A stretch of 64,000 nt of DNA from NCBI RefSeq assembly GCF_900109525.1, contig NZ_FOAN01000003.1, positions 124,001 to 188,000 of the forward strand. The letters run 5' to 3'. Shown here in pieces: positions 46,525 through 56,072 of the stretch; the stretch's first letter is position 1, and the number at the start of each line of letters is the position of its first letter. Below the pieces are notes generated by a model, which worked only from the letters and a program-made list of their open reading frames with translations, was not told where the DNA came from and made no database searches. The position numbers were made by a program, and so were the translations under genes. The DNA is from Allobosea lupini (GTDB taxonomy: Bacteria > Pseudomonadota > Alphaproteobacteria > Rhizobiales > Beijerinckiaceae).

Positions 46525-48075
46525 TCAGCGCGCCTTCAGCGTGGTCGCTTCGGTGATCGGCGGGGCGAGGTTGAGCGCACCCTTCAGCTCGTAGCCGAAG
46601 TCGAGCTTGTCGCTGCGGGCCCAGACCTGGCGCAGTTCGAACAGGGGAATCGCGCAGACATCGTCCATGATCTTGCGCTGGGCCTCCTTCCACAGCGCCT
46701 TCTGCGCATCCGCGTTCGGCGCAACCCTGGCCTCCTCGATCTCCTTGTCGGCGATGGCGCAGTGCGAGAAGTTCGTCGCCGCGGTCGGGGTGCCCACCGT
46801 CGCGCGCGAGTGGAAGAACTCGCTAAGATAGGTATCCGCGATCGGAAAGCGCGCCGCCCCGTAGAAGACGAGCCCGCTCAGGTCCTTGCGGCTCTGGCTC
46901 TGATAGGTCGCGTGGTCGACGACCTGCATTTCCAGCTTGATCCCGGCCTTGGCGAGCTGCGCCTGGATGATCTCCATGAAGGGCTGCTGCGCCGAGATGT
47001 TGGAAACGATCGCCTTGATGGTGATGCCGTCCTTGTGGCCGGCCTCGGCCAGCAGGGCTTTGGCCCTGGCGAGATCGAAGCCATAGCGCAGCGTGCAATC
47101 CTCGCCGAGATAGCCGGGCGGCACGACCGAGCAGCCCTTGGGGCCGACATCCTTTCCGACGAAGCGCACGAGGTCGTCGACATTGACGGCGGCGGCGATG
47201 GCGCGGCGCACGCGGATGTCGTCGAGCGGCGGCTGGCTGCGGTTGATGTGCAGCAGGCGGTACTCGCCGGGCTGGAAGATCTCGACATTGAAGCCGGGAC
47301 GCTTGCGGGCTGAATCGACCCAGCGCTGCTCGCGCTTGCCGTAGAACAGGTCGAGCTCGCCGGAGGTGAAGGCGAGCTCGCGCGCGCTGTCGGACGGGAT
47401 GGCGCGCATCATGATCGTATCGATCTTGGGCTTGCCGCGGAAATAATCGGGATTGGCGGCGAGCTTCACATATTGCTGGGTTACCTGCTCGACGAAGGTG
47501 AAGGGGCCGGTGCCGACGGGCTTGGCGCCATAGCGGTCGCCCAGTTCCTCGCCGGCCTTGCGGCTGACGATGTTGCCGCCATGGTAGTTGGAGACGCGGC
47601 CGAGGAAATTCACGTCCGGGTATTTCAGGGCGATCCGGACGGTGAGGTCGTCGACCTTCTCCACCTTGTCGATCGCCGAGAAGTCGGAGGAGAAGGTCGA
47701 GCGCTTCGGATCGCCGGCGCGCTGCAGGGAATAGACGACGTCGTCGGCATCGAGCGTACCCCAGTCGCCGTGGAACTTGACGCCCTTGCGCAAATGGAAG
47801 GTCCAGACCTTGCCATCCGGCGAGATTTCCCAGCGCTCGGCGAGGTCGGGTTCTAGATCCTTGGGATCGGCGCTGCCGGGCTTGAAGCGCACGAGGCCGT
47901 TATAGAGCCAGCCGACCAGCGCCTTGTCGTCGGTCGCGCTGGCGCGGTGGGCATCGAGCGTCGAGACATTGCTGGCGCCCGAGCTGACCCGGAGGACTGT
48001 CTCCTGCGCCAGCGCCTGACCGTGCAGGCCGGCAACCAGCATCAGGCCCGCAAGCCCGGTGGCATGCATCTTCAT
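46525..48075 (-). CDS. ABC transporter substrate-binding protein, peptide/opine family 5
   Basis: The 516-residue SBP_bac_5 protein has a signal peptide (about residues 1-23, cut after ALA) and family motifs LEPDLAERWEISPDGKVWTFHLRKGVKFHG and a PVGTGPF turn near residue 193. It binds oligopeptides or similar compounds in the periplasm. ATG 48075 follows a GAGGGGACAG ribosome-binding site. It is the only partner in the window for the DppBC permeases at 39617-41424, though it is transcribed separately. No ATP-binding proteins accompany it. Confidence 0.93.
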   Translation of the reverse strand: MKMHATGLAGLMLVAGLHGQALAQETVLRVSSGASNVSTLDAHRASATDDKALVGWLYNGLVRFKPGSADPKDLEPDLAERWEISPDGKVWTFHLRKGVKFHGDWGTLDADDVVYSLQRAGDPKRSTFSSDFSAIDKVEKVDDLTVRIALKYPDVNFLGRVSNYHGGNIVSRKAGEELGDRYGAKPVGTGPFTFVEQVTQQYVKLAANPDYFRGKPKIDTIMMRAIPSDSARELAFTSGELDLFYGKREQRWVDSARKRPGFNVEIFQPGEYRLLHINRSQPPLDDIRVRRAIAAAVNVDDLVRFVGKDVGPKGCSVVPPGYLGEDCTLRYGFDLARAKALLAEAGHKDGITIKAIVSNISAQQPFMEIIQAQLAKAGIKLEMQVVDHATYQSQSRKDLSGLVFYGAARFPIADTYLSEFFHSRATVGTPTAATNFSHCAIADKEIEEARVAPNADAQKALWKEAQRKIMDDVCAIPLFELRQVWARSDKLDFGYELKGALNLAPPITEATTLKAR

Positions 48076-48223
48076 CGCTCTGTCCCCTCTTTGCTTGTTG
48101 GAGCGATAGTGGTGACGGCCAACCCAGTCTGTCCAAGTCGAAATCGGGGATGAGGTATTCTGCAGGGTTATGGCGAGGCGTGCGCTCGCTGCGCCACCGC
48201 CAGGCCACGAAGCGGGCTGGAGT

Positions 48224-50407
48224 TCAGTAGCGATTGCGCTGGGTGATGTCGCGGATCGCGGTCAGGCCGGACATCGCCTGTGGCGAGCCATTGGCGCGGT
48301 AGAGCGCCTGGAAGACCTGCGCGGCATCGTCGAAGCGGCCGAGATTGAAATAGGACCAGCCGCGCATCAGCATCAGGTCGGTGCTCTCGGAGGCATAGCG
48401 CGCCCGCTCGCCGAGCGTGATCAGCGCGCCGTTGAAGTCCTTGGCATCGTACTGGGCATAAAAACGTTCGGAGAGCAGCAGGCTCTGGAGCTCCTTGCGA
48501 CGTGCCGGAGGCAGATTGGAGCTGGCGGCCGCGGCGCCCGCCTCCGCCGTCAGTCCCTGCTGCAGCTTCGCATAGGCCTTCCCCGCGGCGGCATCCGCGG
48601 CGATCTGGGCATTGCCGCTGCGCTGGGCGGCGTCGAAGGCTTCGGCCGCGGCGGCCGGCCGCTTCAGGTTGAGCAGGCACCAGCCGCGCTGCAGCGCCGC
48701 CGCCCCGCTGGCGCCCGCGCCGCAGGAGCCGCTGCGCGGGCGCTCGGCGGCCGGGCGCCGCGTCACCGTCGCAGCGGGAATGTCGTCTTCGTGGCGCATG
48801 ACCGGCGCGGGCTCGGCCCGAACGATGCGACGTGGCGCCCGCTCTGCTGGCTCGGGTATCTGGGCTGTCCGCGCGGTCGGGGTTGTTTCCGGGAGGGGTC
48901 GGACTTCCCGCTCCTGCGCTGGGGAGCGCCTGCGCGCCGGGTTCAGCAGATCGGCGATGCGCGGCGAGCGATTGCGCCATTCGGCGATGATGGCACGCAC
49001 TCCGGCCAGGTCGCGCAGGCGCTGATGCACCAAAGCGAGCCCATAGGCGGCCGGTTCGTAATTGCGATCCCAGGACAGGGCGGTCTCGAACCAGGTTTCG
49101 GCCGGGGCGATCTGGCCGGAATTATAGGCGTACCAGCCGAGCCCGGCGCCGCCTGGCGCATAGCGATCGACGCCGACCGTCTTGGCGATACGCTCGACGA
49201 CGGCGCGCTCGAGCCGCGGCGCCGGCTCCTGCGCGATCAGCGCGGTCGCGACATCGAGATAGGCCTTTCGGTTGGCCGGGCCGGCGTCGAGCCATTGCGC
49301 ACCGAGCGTCTCCGCCTCCTGGTATTTCTGCTGGGCGCCGAGGGCGAGCACGGCGCCTTCGGCCGCCTTGGCGCCACCATTGCGCGCCAGCGCAGTCTGG
49401 AACCAGGTCACGGCCTTGGCCGCATCGTTGTGGTGGAAACTGTAGAAACCGAGCAGGATCGCATCGTCCGGCGTCGTCGCCGCATTGGCGAGCGTCTCGA
49501 TGCGGCGGAGCTCCTCGGGCGTCGCGGTCAGAGCCGGCTCTTCCGCGGCCTTGCCGATACGGCGCCGCGCGATCTCGTCGCGAATGCTCGAGAACTCGCT
49601 CTGCTTCTCCTGCGCCAGCAAGGGACCGACCAACGCCTCGGGCAGGCTGGCGAGCGCCTTCTGCATGGTGCCGACCCGCTCGGCCGGGGTGGTGCAGTTG
49701 GTCAGCACATAGGCATAGGCGTCGCGCGCGCGCTCCGGCGCGCCGGTCTGGACGAAGGCCTCGGCCACGCGCCAGAGCGCGTCGACATTGGTGCAGGTGA
49801 GCAGCGCCGGAATCTCGGTGCCGATCCTGATCACCTGCTCCCATTGCCTGGCGTTGGAGGCATTGACCAGGCGCAGACCAGCCTCGGCCCGGTCGAGCTG
49901 GGCGAGGAGATCGGCCGGAGCCTGCCAGGTCGCATCGGTGCTGCTGCGCTGGGCGATTGCCGCGCGCGCCTCGCCGAACTTGCCCTCGGCGAACAGCTTC
50001 CAGACTCGCTCCAGCTCGGGATCGCCGGCCGGCAGTGGCGAATTCAGATCGGTCGGCGGCTTCCATTCCGGATAGAGCGCGCGCAGCCTGGCAAGTTCCG
50101 CCTCGTAACGGCGAGTGTCGCCCTGGCTGGCGAAATAGCGCAATGCCGTCTCATCGACCTTCTGCGCTGGCCCGGGTGGCGGTGCCGACCGCCCCGGCGC
50201 TGCAGGAGCTTGAGCCAGTTCGGTCTCCAACTGACCGGCAGGGGTCGGTTGCGACGGCGGCGTCGGCTCGATCTGCGTCTCGGCCTGCGCCTGGCGCACG
50301 GCCGGCACAGATGCCGCCGGCCAGCTGAGGTCATGGCCATAGCGGCCCAGCCCGTAGAAGGCGGCGCTCGAGGCTGCGACGGCGATCAGCACGGATTTCA
50401 CATGCAT
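48224..50407 (-). CDS. bcsK: TPR-rich protein of the cellulose operon (BcsK-like)
   Basis: A 727-residue protein: an N-terminal hydrophobic anchor (MHVKSVLIAVAASSAAFYGLG), a proline/glutamine-rich linker (about 35-85), then many helical tetratricopeptide-type repeats (about 90-490), a second charged linker (about 500-570) and further TPRs to the end. No outer-membrane beta-barrel as in BcsC is visible. It overlaps bcsZ by ten bases and closes the operon. In Rhizobium/Agrobacterium-type operons a TPR protein called BcsK sits here and is thought to scaffold periplasmic export; the symbol rests on position and architecture, not residue-level recognition. Confidence 0.7.
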   Translation of the reverse strand: MHVKSVLIAVAASSAAFYGLGRYGHDLSWPAASVPAVRQAQAETQIEPTPPSQPTPAGQLETELAQAPAAPGRSAPPPGPAQKVDETALRYFASQGDTRRYEAELARLRALYPEWKPPTDLNSPLPAGDPELERVWKLFAEGKFGEARAAIAQRSSTDATWQAPADLLAQLDRAEAGLRLVNASNARQWEQVIRIGTEIPALLTCTNVDALWRVAEAFVQTGAPERARDAYAYVLTNCTTPAERVGTMQKALASLPEALVGPLLAQEKQSEFSSIRDEIARRRIGKAAEEPALTATPEELRRIETLANAATTPDDAILLGFYSFHHNDAAKAVTWFQTALARNGGAKAAEGAVLALGAQQKYQEAETLGAQWLDAGPANRKAYLDVATALIAQEPAPRLERAVVERIAKTVGVDRYAPGGAGLGWYAYNSGQIAPAETWFETALSWDRNYEPAAYGLALVHQRLRDLAGVRAIIAEWRNRSPRIADLLNPARRRSPAQEREVRPLPETTPTARTAQIPEPAERAPRRIVRAEPAPVMRHEDDIPAATVTRRPAAERPRSGSCGAGASGAAALQRGWCLLNLKRPAAAAEAFDAAQRSGNAQIAADAAAGKAYAKLQQGLTAEAGAAAASSNLPPARRKELQSLLLSERFYAQYDAKDFNGALITLGERARYASESTDLMLMRGWSYFNLGRFDDAAQVFQALYRANGSPQAMSGLTAIRDITQRNRY

Positions 50408-51417
50408 TGCGGATACCTCTCGCTGAGCATCGAGAGAGCAAGCAGATGCAGGGTCGACGGATAGTAGAGCGTCGGCTGGAAGGTCTTGAGCTCGGCCGGG
50501 ATCGGCGTGCGGTCGAGCGCACAGGCCATCGCGGCGTTCAGGATGCGATAGCCGGCATCGGGCAGCGGCTCGGCCACCTTGCCGCTCGGCACGTCGATCA
50601 CCGCCGTGCCATTGGCCCAGGCCTGGCGGAAAGGTTCGAGGCGCTGCTTGTCGGCAAGGCCGGCCCGCAGGAGATAGAGCGGGATGCGCAGCGCGTTATA
50701 GCCGAACTGCCGCGGGAAGCCGTCGGCGGGCTTCGGCTCGCCCTTGAGCGAGAGCCAGTCGGCCGCCGGGATCTTCCGCCTGGCGAGCTCGTCTAGCAGC
50801 TTCAGTCCGCTGGCCTGTACCTGCAGCCAGCTCTGATCGCCGGTGAGGCGGGCGAGGATGGGGAAGCTCTCGAACACCCAGTACGACGGGTTTATCACCG
50901 GCCCGTCCGGTCGCTCCTGCTCCGAGAAGCCCTTCGCCGCAGGCATCAGCCAAGTTTCGCCGCCACGCTTCAGGAGTGCAACCTTGGCCAATGACCGGGC
51001 GATCTGGCGGGCCGCGGTGGTGTAGGCCGGCATTGACCAGCGCGTCCCGGCGCAGGCGAGGGCTTCTGCGATGAGGAGGTCGCCGTCGCTGGCGTTGTTG
51101 ATGTCGCTGATGCGCGGCGTGGCCTTCGGATCCCAGCGCCAGGCCGCCAGGCCGTCGTCGCGGATCAGGAATTCGGTCCGGGTGAAGGAAAGGATGCTGG
51201 CGAAGCTGCCGCGATCGCCGGCGAGGCAGGCCAGCAGCAGCCCATAGCCCTGGCTTTCGCTGTGGCTGATGCCGCCATTGGCGTCATCGACGACGCGGCC
51301 CTCGGCGGTGACGAATTTCTGCCGGTAGAGCTCCCAGGCGCCGGCGGGGAGGGCAGCCTGAGCGCCGGAGGTCAGGCTGAGCAGCATGGCGGTCAGGGTT
51401 GCGCGAAGCCGTTTCAT
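50398..51417 (-). CDS. bcsZ: Periplasmic endo-1,4-beta-glucanase of glycoside hydrolase family 8
   Basis: BcsZ trims nascent cellulose in the periplasm. The 339-residue protein has a signal peptide (about 1-21, MLLSLTSGAQA), the GH8 catalytic acid Glu54 in SHSESQGYG and the catalytic-base motif with Asp111 in NNASDGDL, plus PSYWVFESF and GYNALRIPLYLL of the barrel. Its start overlaps the bcsB stop by four bases, so it is made in step with the synthase. Mutants in related bacteria make more cellulose, which suggests a quality-control role. Confidence 0.94.
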   Translation of the reverse strand: MKRLRATLTAMLLSLTSGAQAALPAGAWELYRQKFVTAEGRVVDDANGGISHSESQGYGLLLACLAGDRGSFASILSFTRTEFLIRDDGLAAWRWDPKATPRISDINNASDGDLLIAEALACAGTRWSMPAYTTAARQIARSLAKVALLKRGGETWLMPAAKGFSEQERPDGPVINPSYWVFESFPILARLTGDQSWLQVQASGLKLLDELARRKIPAADWLSLKGEPKPADGFPRQFGYNALRIPLYLLRAGLADKQRLEPFRQAWANGTAVIDVPSGKVAEPLPDAGYRILNAAMACALDRTPIPAELKTFQPTLYYPSTLHLLALSMLSERYPQCM

Positions 51418-53870
51418 GAACGCCTCCCCAGCCGGCCGAGCATCAGAAAGGTTCCGATGCCGAGTCCGATGCAGGCTCCCAGCAGGGTCAACGCATAGAT
51501 GCCGATATTGCTCGACATCCAGTTGGCGAAGACGAGGCGCATATTGGCCAGGCTGAACGCCCGGGTCATGACGAAGGTCGTGCTGTCCGCCGAGAGGATG
51601 TGGTTGTCCTGCCCGCTGCGGAAGGCGGTGAGCTTGCCGGCCATCCCGGCCCAGTTGCCGGGGGTGACGAGCCTGTCGACGGTCTTCTCCAGTGCCTCTT
51701 CCTGGCGCACGACGAAGGCGGTCCAGACCTGGCGCGTATCGGGGTCTGTCGCTTGGGCGGCGATCAACTCGGCCCCTTCCGCCGGCTCATAGAGTGTTGG
51801 TGCGCGTGTGGGTGAGCGCAGCTGCGCGAAGGAAAGATCGAAGGTCCGCTGCAGCCATCGGTCGAAGCTGATGAAATAGCGTGCGAGGGGGCCGCCGAAC
51901 GAGCCACGCCAGCGATCGCGGGTCGCCTCGGTGCTGGGTGCGACGCCGCCGGAATCTTCGGGCGTCGTCTGCCGCCCCTGGAAGCGGTTGATCACCGCAT
52001 CGAACACGGCCGTGCCTTCGGTTTCCGGCACGAGGACGACGGCATCGGCGCGTTGCGGCCAGGTGTTGCGGACGTTGTCGGCCACGCCGACGCGCGGCAT
52101 CAATCCTGCGGGCATCTGGCCTGCGGCGCCGACGATCAGGGCGGGGCGGTTGCCGATGGCGGCGGCGCTGCCGATGACATCGACCGGGAACGGCCGGTCG
52201 GCGCGCTGGGCGAGCCTTGCGAGCAGCGTCGCGGCGGCGCCGAGATTGGGAACGTCCAGGCGGCCGACGAGCAGGGCGATCTGGGAGGTGATCGAATAGG
52301 GGAAACCGGTTCCCGCTACGGCCGCCAGATTCGGGCTGACGCCGATCTTGGCGAAGTTCGGGATCGCCAGTGCCGTGGTGTCGAACAGCGCGAAGCGGTT
52401 CTTGCCGGGCAATGTCGCGCCCGGCCCGCAGGCGAGGTCGGACCTGGCTGGCGTCACCGCCTCGAGCCAAATCTCATTGATGCCGGGCCGGAAATGCCTG
52501 AGCGGTATCGTGATCGGGGTTTGCTGGAAGAGGCCCCCGCTCGTCGTATTGAGCGGGACGGTCGCCGCGACGTTGCCGTTGACGAAGATCTCGATATGGC
52601 TGTCGCCCGGCAGAACCTCGGAATAGGCGCCATCGAGATAGAGCGTGGCCTCGCCATAGGCGTTGGCGTAAAAATCTCCCGGCATCGCGAGGATGGCGCG
52701 CACGCGCATGCGCCGTCCCGAGGATTCCTGCGTCGGAACGCCGAGTTCCGAGAAGCGCAGCACCTGACTGTCGGAGACGAACGGCGCGTCGGGGACATGC
52801 CAGCTCGCCGTGGCCATCGTCTTGCGGTTGATGTTGGTCGGCCGGGAGACCGGCCCGGTCAGGAGCCTGGCGATGGTGGCCTCGAGATCCTGCCAGCTCT
52901 CGCCGGTGACGAGCAGGGCGGCAGGTCCGAGCTTCGGGTGCGTGGTGAAGCCGACGAAGCTGCCGACGCCAGCCTCCGCCGGCAAGGTGCCGATGAGGTC
53001 GCGCAGTTCCTTGCCCGTCCCGAGCAGCACGGTCAGCATGCCCGGGCGGACCCTGTCGGGCAGCTTCTCGGAGATTCGAATGGCTGCCTGACTGTAGCGG
53101 CCGCGTAGTGCAACGCCTTGAGCTACGGCAAGAATGCTGTTCGCGGCAACCGCGCTCGCTGCGCTCGGCGCGACGATCTGGATCGTCGTCTGCCCGGTCT
53201 CGTCGGCGCCGACGGCTGGCAGGTCGTCGATGCTGCGTAGCCGCGATTGCTGCGCCGGATTCCTGAAGCTGAGCCGCGTGCCGGCGCCGTCGATGCGCGT
53301 CCACAACTCATAGGTGGAGGCGATCGTGCAGTCGGTGCGATGGCGCTGCACCGCCTCGAAGCGGATCGTGTTCTGGCCGGGCCTGAGAAGCCCTTTGCGG
53401 ATCGCGGTGGAGGTGCGCTTCAGGCGATCGGAGGAGGCGATCGGCGCTTCCATGATGCGCTCGCCATTGATGCGCACCGTCAGGCGCGAGGCCTCCGGCA
53501 TCACGACCAGCGCATTCTGGAAGGCGATGTCGAGATTGAGGTCGGCGCCGGCCTCGTCCTGGGTCAGGTAAAAGGCCCAGCTGCGTGCATCGCCTTCGCC
53601 TTCGAGCATGACGCGGGCAGCCGGCAGCAGTGGCTTGAAGGCGAAGCTGGCGGGAATGGCGGGCGTTGCCGGGGCTGGTGCCGGCTCTGCCTGCGGTCTG
53701 GGTTCCACCGGGCGGGCGGCCGCAGGTTGCTGGGCAGGTGGGGCGATCATGAACGGCGCCGGCTCGTTCGGCGGCGTCGGCTGGGGTTCCTGTGCCCAGG
53801 GCGCGGAGCCCGGGGTCAGGATCGGAAGAGCTGCCGCCGCGGCCAATATGGGCAGGAGGCGCGTCCTCAT
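51414..53870 (-). CDS. bcsB: Cellulose synthase regulatory/periplasmic subunit
   Basis: The 818-residue BcsB has an N-terminal signal (about 1-26), a Pro/Ala-rich linker (30-75), two repeats of carbohydrate-binding and flavodoxin-like domains (about 80-430 and 440-720), and a C-terminal membrane anchor (about 785-810, GIYALTLLGACIGLGIGTFLMLG) that docks onto BcsA. It guides the glucan across the periplasm and is required for BcsA activity. Start ATG 53870 overlaps bcsA by four bases; the much longer open frame upstream is an overlapping shadow of bcsA. Confidence 0.92.
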   Translation of the reverse strand: MRTRLLPILAAAAALPILTPGSAPWAQEPQPTPPNEPAPFMIAPPAQQPAAARPVEPRPQAEPAPAPATPAIPASFAFKPLLPAARVMLEGEGDARSWAFYLTQDEAGADLNLDIAFQNALVVMPEASRLTVRINGERIMEAPIASSDRLKRTSTAIRKGLLRPGQNTIRFEAVQRHRTDCTIASTYELWTRIDGAGTRLSFRNPAQQSRLRSIDDLPAVGADETGQTTIQIVAPSAASAVAANSILAVAQGVALRGRYSQAAIRISEKLPDRVRPGMLTVLLGTGKELRDLIGTLPAEAGVGSFVGFTTHPKLGPAALLVTGESWQDLEATIARLLTGPVSRPTNINRKTMATASWHVPDAPFVSDSQVLRFSELGVPTQESSGRRMRVRAILAMPGDFYANAYGEATLYLDGAYSEVLPGDSHIEIFVNGNVAATVPLNTTSGGLFQQTPITIPLRHFRPGINEIWLEAVTPARSDLACGPGATLPGKNRFALFDTTALAIPNFAKIGVSPNLAAVAGTGFPYSITSQIALLVGRLDVPNLGAAATLLARLAQRADRPFPVDVIGSAAAIGNRPALIVGAAGQMPAGLMPRVGVADNVRNTWPQRADAVVLVPETEGTAVFDAVINRFQGRQTTPEDSGGVAPSTEATRDRWRGSFGGPLARYFISFDRWLQRTFDLSFAQLRSPTRAPTLYEPAEGAELIAAQATDPDTRQVWTAFVVRQEEALEKTVDRLVTPGNWAGMAGKLTAFRSGQDNHILSADSTTFVMTRAFSLANMRLVFANWMSSNIGIYALTLLGACIGLGIGTFLMLGRLGRRS

Positions 53871-56050
53871 TCCGCCGCTCCCCGCGTCGGATTGGAACGG
53901 GCAAAGCGGGCGAGGCCGAAGAAATAGGACAGGCCGCGGCTGGTCTGGAACACGGCGAGGCGCAGGAAGCGCAAGGTGCCGTAGATCACGCCCATGTTCT
54001 GGCGCCGCGCCTTCTGGAAGCTGCTCCAGATCCCGGCATCCGAGAAGGCGAGGTCCGCGATGATGCGGCTGTGCAGCGGCTCGCTCGGCTCGTAGCGGCA
54101 GCCGAGCACCAGGCCTTTTGCGTCGGGAGCGAGGCGCACGACGCGTACGGGCAGGGCGCCTACCGGCATCGCGATCGAGGTTTCGAAGGCGATCTCGCCG
54201 ATGCTGTTCACTGGCAGCCTGTCGAACTCCTTGGACAGCACCCGGATGGCGACGCCGTCGACGGAGACGTTCTCGGTGACAACGGGCGCTGTCTTGCCAT
54301 CGATGCTGATTTGCCCGCGGCGCTTGACCGGGAAACGCCGGGCGCCGCGGCCTTCCGGCCGCTCCGAGACCACGCCGAGGGCGCAGCCCGCCATCAGCAA
54401 GTTGAGGATGTTCCAGAGCCCGACCACGAGGGTGGTGTCGGCATTGTAGGGCTGGGTGATGATGCGCCAATAGGTGGCGACGACGCCGAGCGCCAGCACG
54501 GCAAAGATGATGAAGAAGGGCAGGCCGAGCTCGGAGACACGACGCGTTCCGAGCTCCTCGCTCTTGGCGGTGACCTTGAAGGTCGGCTTGCCGGGATTGA
54601 GGATGACCGAGATCACTGCCGGCAGCAGGTAGACCGACTGGATGAATTCGTAGAGCTCGGAGATCCAGGGCCAGCGATAGCGGCCATAGAGATAGTTCTG
54701 CATCATCAGGTTCACCGCCATGTAGCTGAACACGTAGGCGATGAATTCGGCGCCCGAGGCGGTGAAGATCTCCAGCCCGAAGAAGAGGTAGAATAGCGGC
54801 GCCACCAGGAAGGTCAGGCGCACAAAGGGGAACAGCCAGAACAGGGCCGAGGACGAGTAGCATAGGCGTTGCGGCAGCGAGAGGCCGCTTTTCAGCATCG
54901 GGCGGTGGTAGATCAGGATCTGCATCATGCCCTGCGCCCAGCGCGAGCGCTGGCCGATGAAGCTCGCGAAGGTCGCCGGCTGGAGCCCGGCGATCAGCGG
55001 CTTGTCGACATAGATGCTGGTCCAGCCGGTGGCGTGCAGGGTGATCGCGGTCTCGGCATCCTCGGTGATGCTGCGGCCTGAGAAGCCGCTGGTCGTCTGC
55101 AGGGCCGTGCGGCGCAGCACCGCGGCCGAGCCGCAGAAGAACGAGGCGTTCCACTTGTCGAGGCCGCGCTGGATGATGCCGTAGAACATCTCGTTCTCGG
55201 ACGGCATCGCCTTGAAGGTCTTGAGATTGCGCTCAAGCGGATCGGGATTGATGAAGAAGTGCGGCGTCTGGACGAGGAACAGCTTCGGATCCTCGCCGAA
55301 ATAGCCGATCGTCTCGGTCAGGAAGTTGCGCGCCGGCGCATGGTCGGCGTCGAAGACGACGACGAGGTCGCCGCTGGAATTGGCGAGGCCGTTGTTGAGG
55401 TTGCCGGCCTTGGCGCTGATGTTGCGCTCGCGCGTCAGATAGGTGCAGCCGAGCCCGGCGCAGAGCTTCTGCAACTGCGCCCGGCGTTCCCGCGCGGCGC
55501 TGGCCGCGACGAAATTGTCGGCATTGCATTTCTCGTCGGTGCCGCCATCGTCGAGCAGGTAGACGGTGAGACGATCCGCCGGATAGTCCATGGCGAGCGC
55601 GGCCGAGAGCGTCGTCGCCAGGAGTTCGGGCTCCTCGTTGTAGGACGGCACGAAGACATCGACGCTCGGAGCGTCGGCTGGGATCGGCGGCGCGCTCGTG
55701 CGTCGCGGCAGCGGCATCGCCACCACGAACAGGCTGAGAAACAGCATGCCGATGTTGTAGAACTCGGCGAGATAAAGGATCAGCCCGGGGATGAAATCCT
55801 CGAGCTGGTTCACCGGCGGCAACGTGCTCGTCGTGCGCCAGTAGATGTAGCGCAAGACCATCGCCGTGCCGAGGCCGAGCGCGATCAACCGCCAGACGCC
55901 GTAGGGGCGCAGGAATTTGAGCAGGATCATCGCCCCCACCACGATCGTCCCGGCGATCAGATGCGCCTGCAGGCTGATCGGCAGCGTGATCAGCGCCACG
56001 ACCACTGCCGTGGCGATCGCCCAGAAGAAGACGTAGATCGCGGTTCGCAT
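53867..56050 (-). CDS. bcsA: Cellulose synthase catalytic subunit (UDP-forming) with PilZ domain
   Basis: BcsA polymerises UDP-glucose and extrudes cellulose. The 727-residue protein has the GT2 motifs DDGG (Asp167-168), DAD (234-236), TED (329-331) and QRSRW (367-371, the Q/RxxRW acceptor-site motif), about eight membrane helices, and a C-terminal PilZ-type c-di-GMP domain with RGARR (568-572) and NVSVDG (594-599), matching RxxxR and NxSxxG. So c-di-GMP should activate it. Start ATG 56050 lies 22 bases after bcsN. Length is typical of the alphaproteobacterial enzyme. Confidence 0.97.
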   Translation of the reverse strand: MRTAIYVFFWAIATAVVVALITLPISLQAHLIAGTIVVGAMILLKFLRPYGVWRLIALGLGTAMVLRYIYWRTTSTLPPVNQLEDFIPGLILYLAEFYNIGMLFLSLFVVAMPLPRRTSAPPIPADAPSVDVFVPSYNEEPELLATTLSAALAMDYPADRLTVYLLDDGGTDEKCNADNFVAASAARERRAQLQKLCAGLGCTYLTRERNISAKAGNLNNGLANSSGDLVVVFDADHAPARNFLTETIGYFGEDPKLFLVQTPHFFINPDPLERNLKTFKAMPSENEMFYGIIQRGLDKWNASFFCGSAAVLRRTALQTTSGFSGRSITEDAETAITLHATGWTSIYVDKPLIAGLQPATFASFIGQRSRWAQGMMQILIYHRPMLKSGLSLPQRLCYSSSALFWLFPFVRLTFLVAPLFYLFFGLEIFTASGAEFIAYVFSYMAVNLMMQNYLYGRYRWPWISELYEFIQSVYLLPAVISVILNPGKPTFKVTAKSEELGTRRVSELGLPFFIIFAVLALGVVATYWRIITQPYNADTTLVVGLWNILNLLMAGCALGVVSERPEGRGARRFPVKRRGQISIDGKTAPVVTENVSVDGVAIRVLSKEFDRLPVNSIGEIAFETSIAMPVGALPVRVVRLAPDAKGLVLGCRYEPSEPLHSRIIADLAFSDAGIWSSFQKARRQNMGVIYGTLRFLRLAVFQTSRGLSYFFGLARFARSNPTRGAAE

Positions 56051-56072
56051 CGGCTCTCGGCGCGCTCGGCTC

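Noticed and set aside
48170..50464. A 764-codon open frame on the plus strand opposite the cellulose TPR gene
   Set aside because: The minus-strand product has a signal anchor, TPR helices and operon overlaps; the plus-strand product is Arg/Gly/Leu low-complexity.
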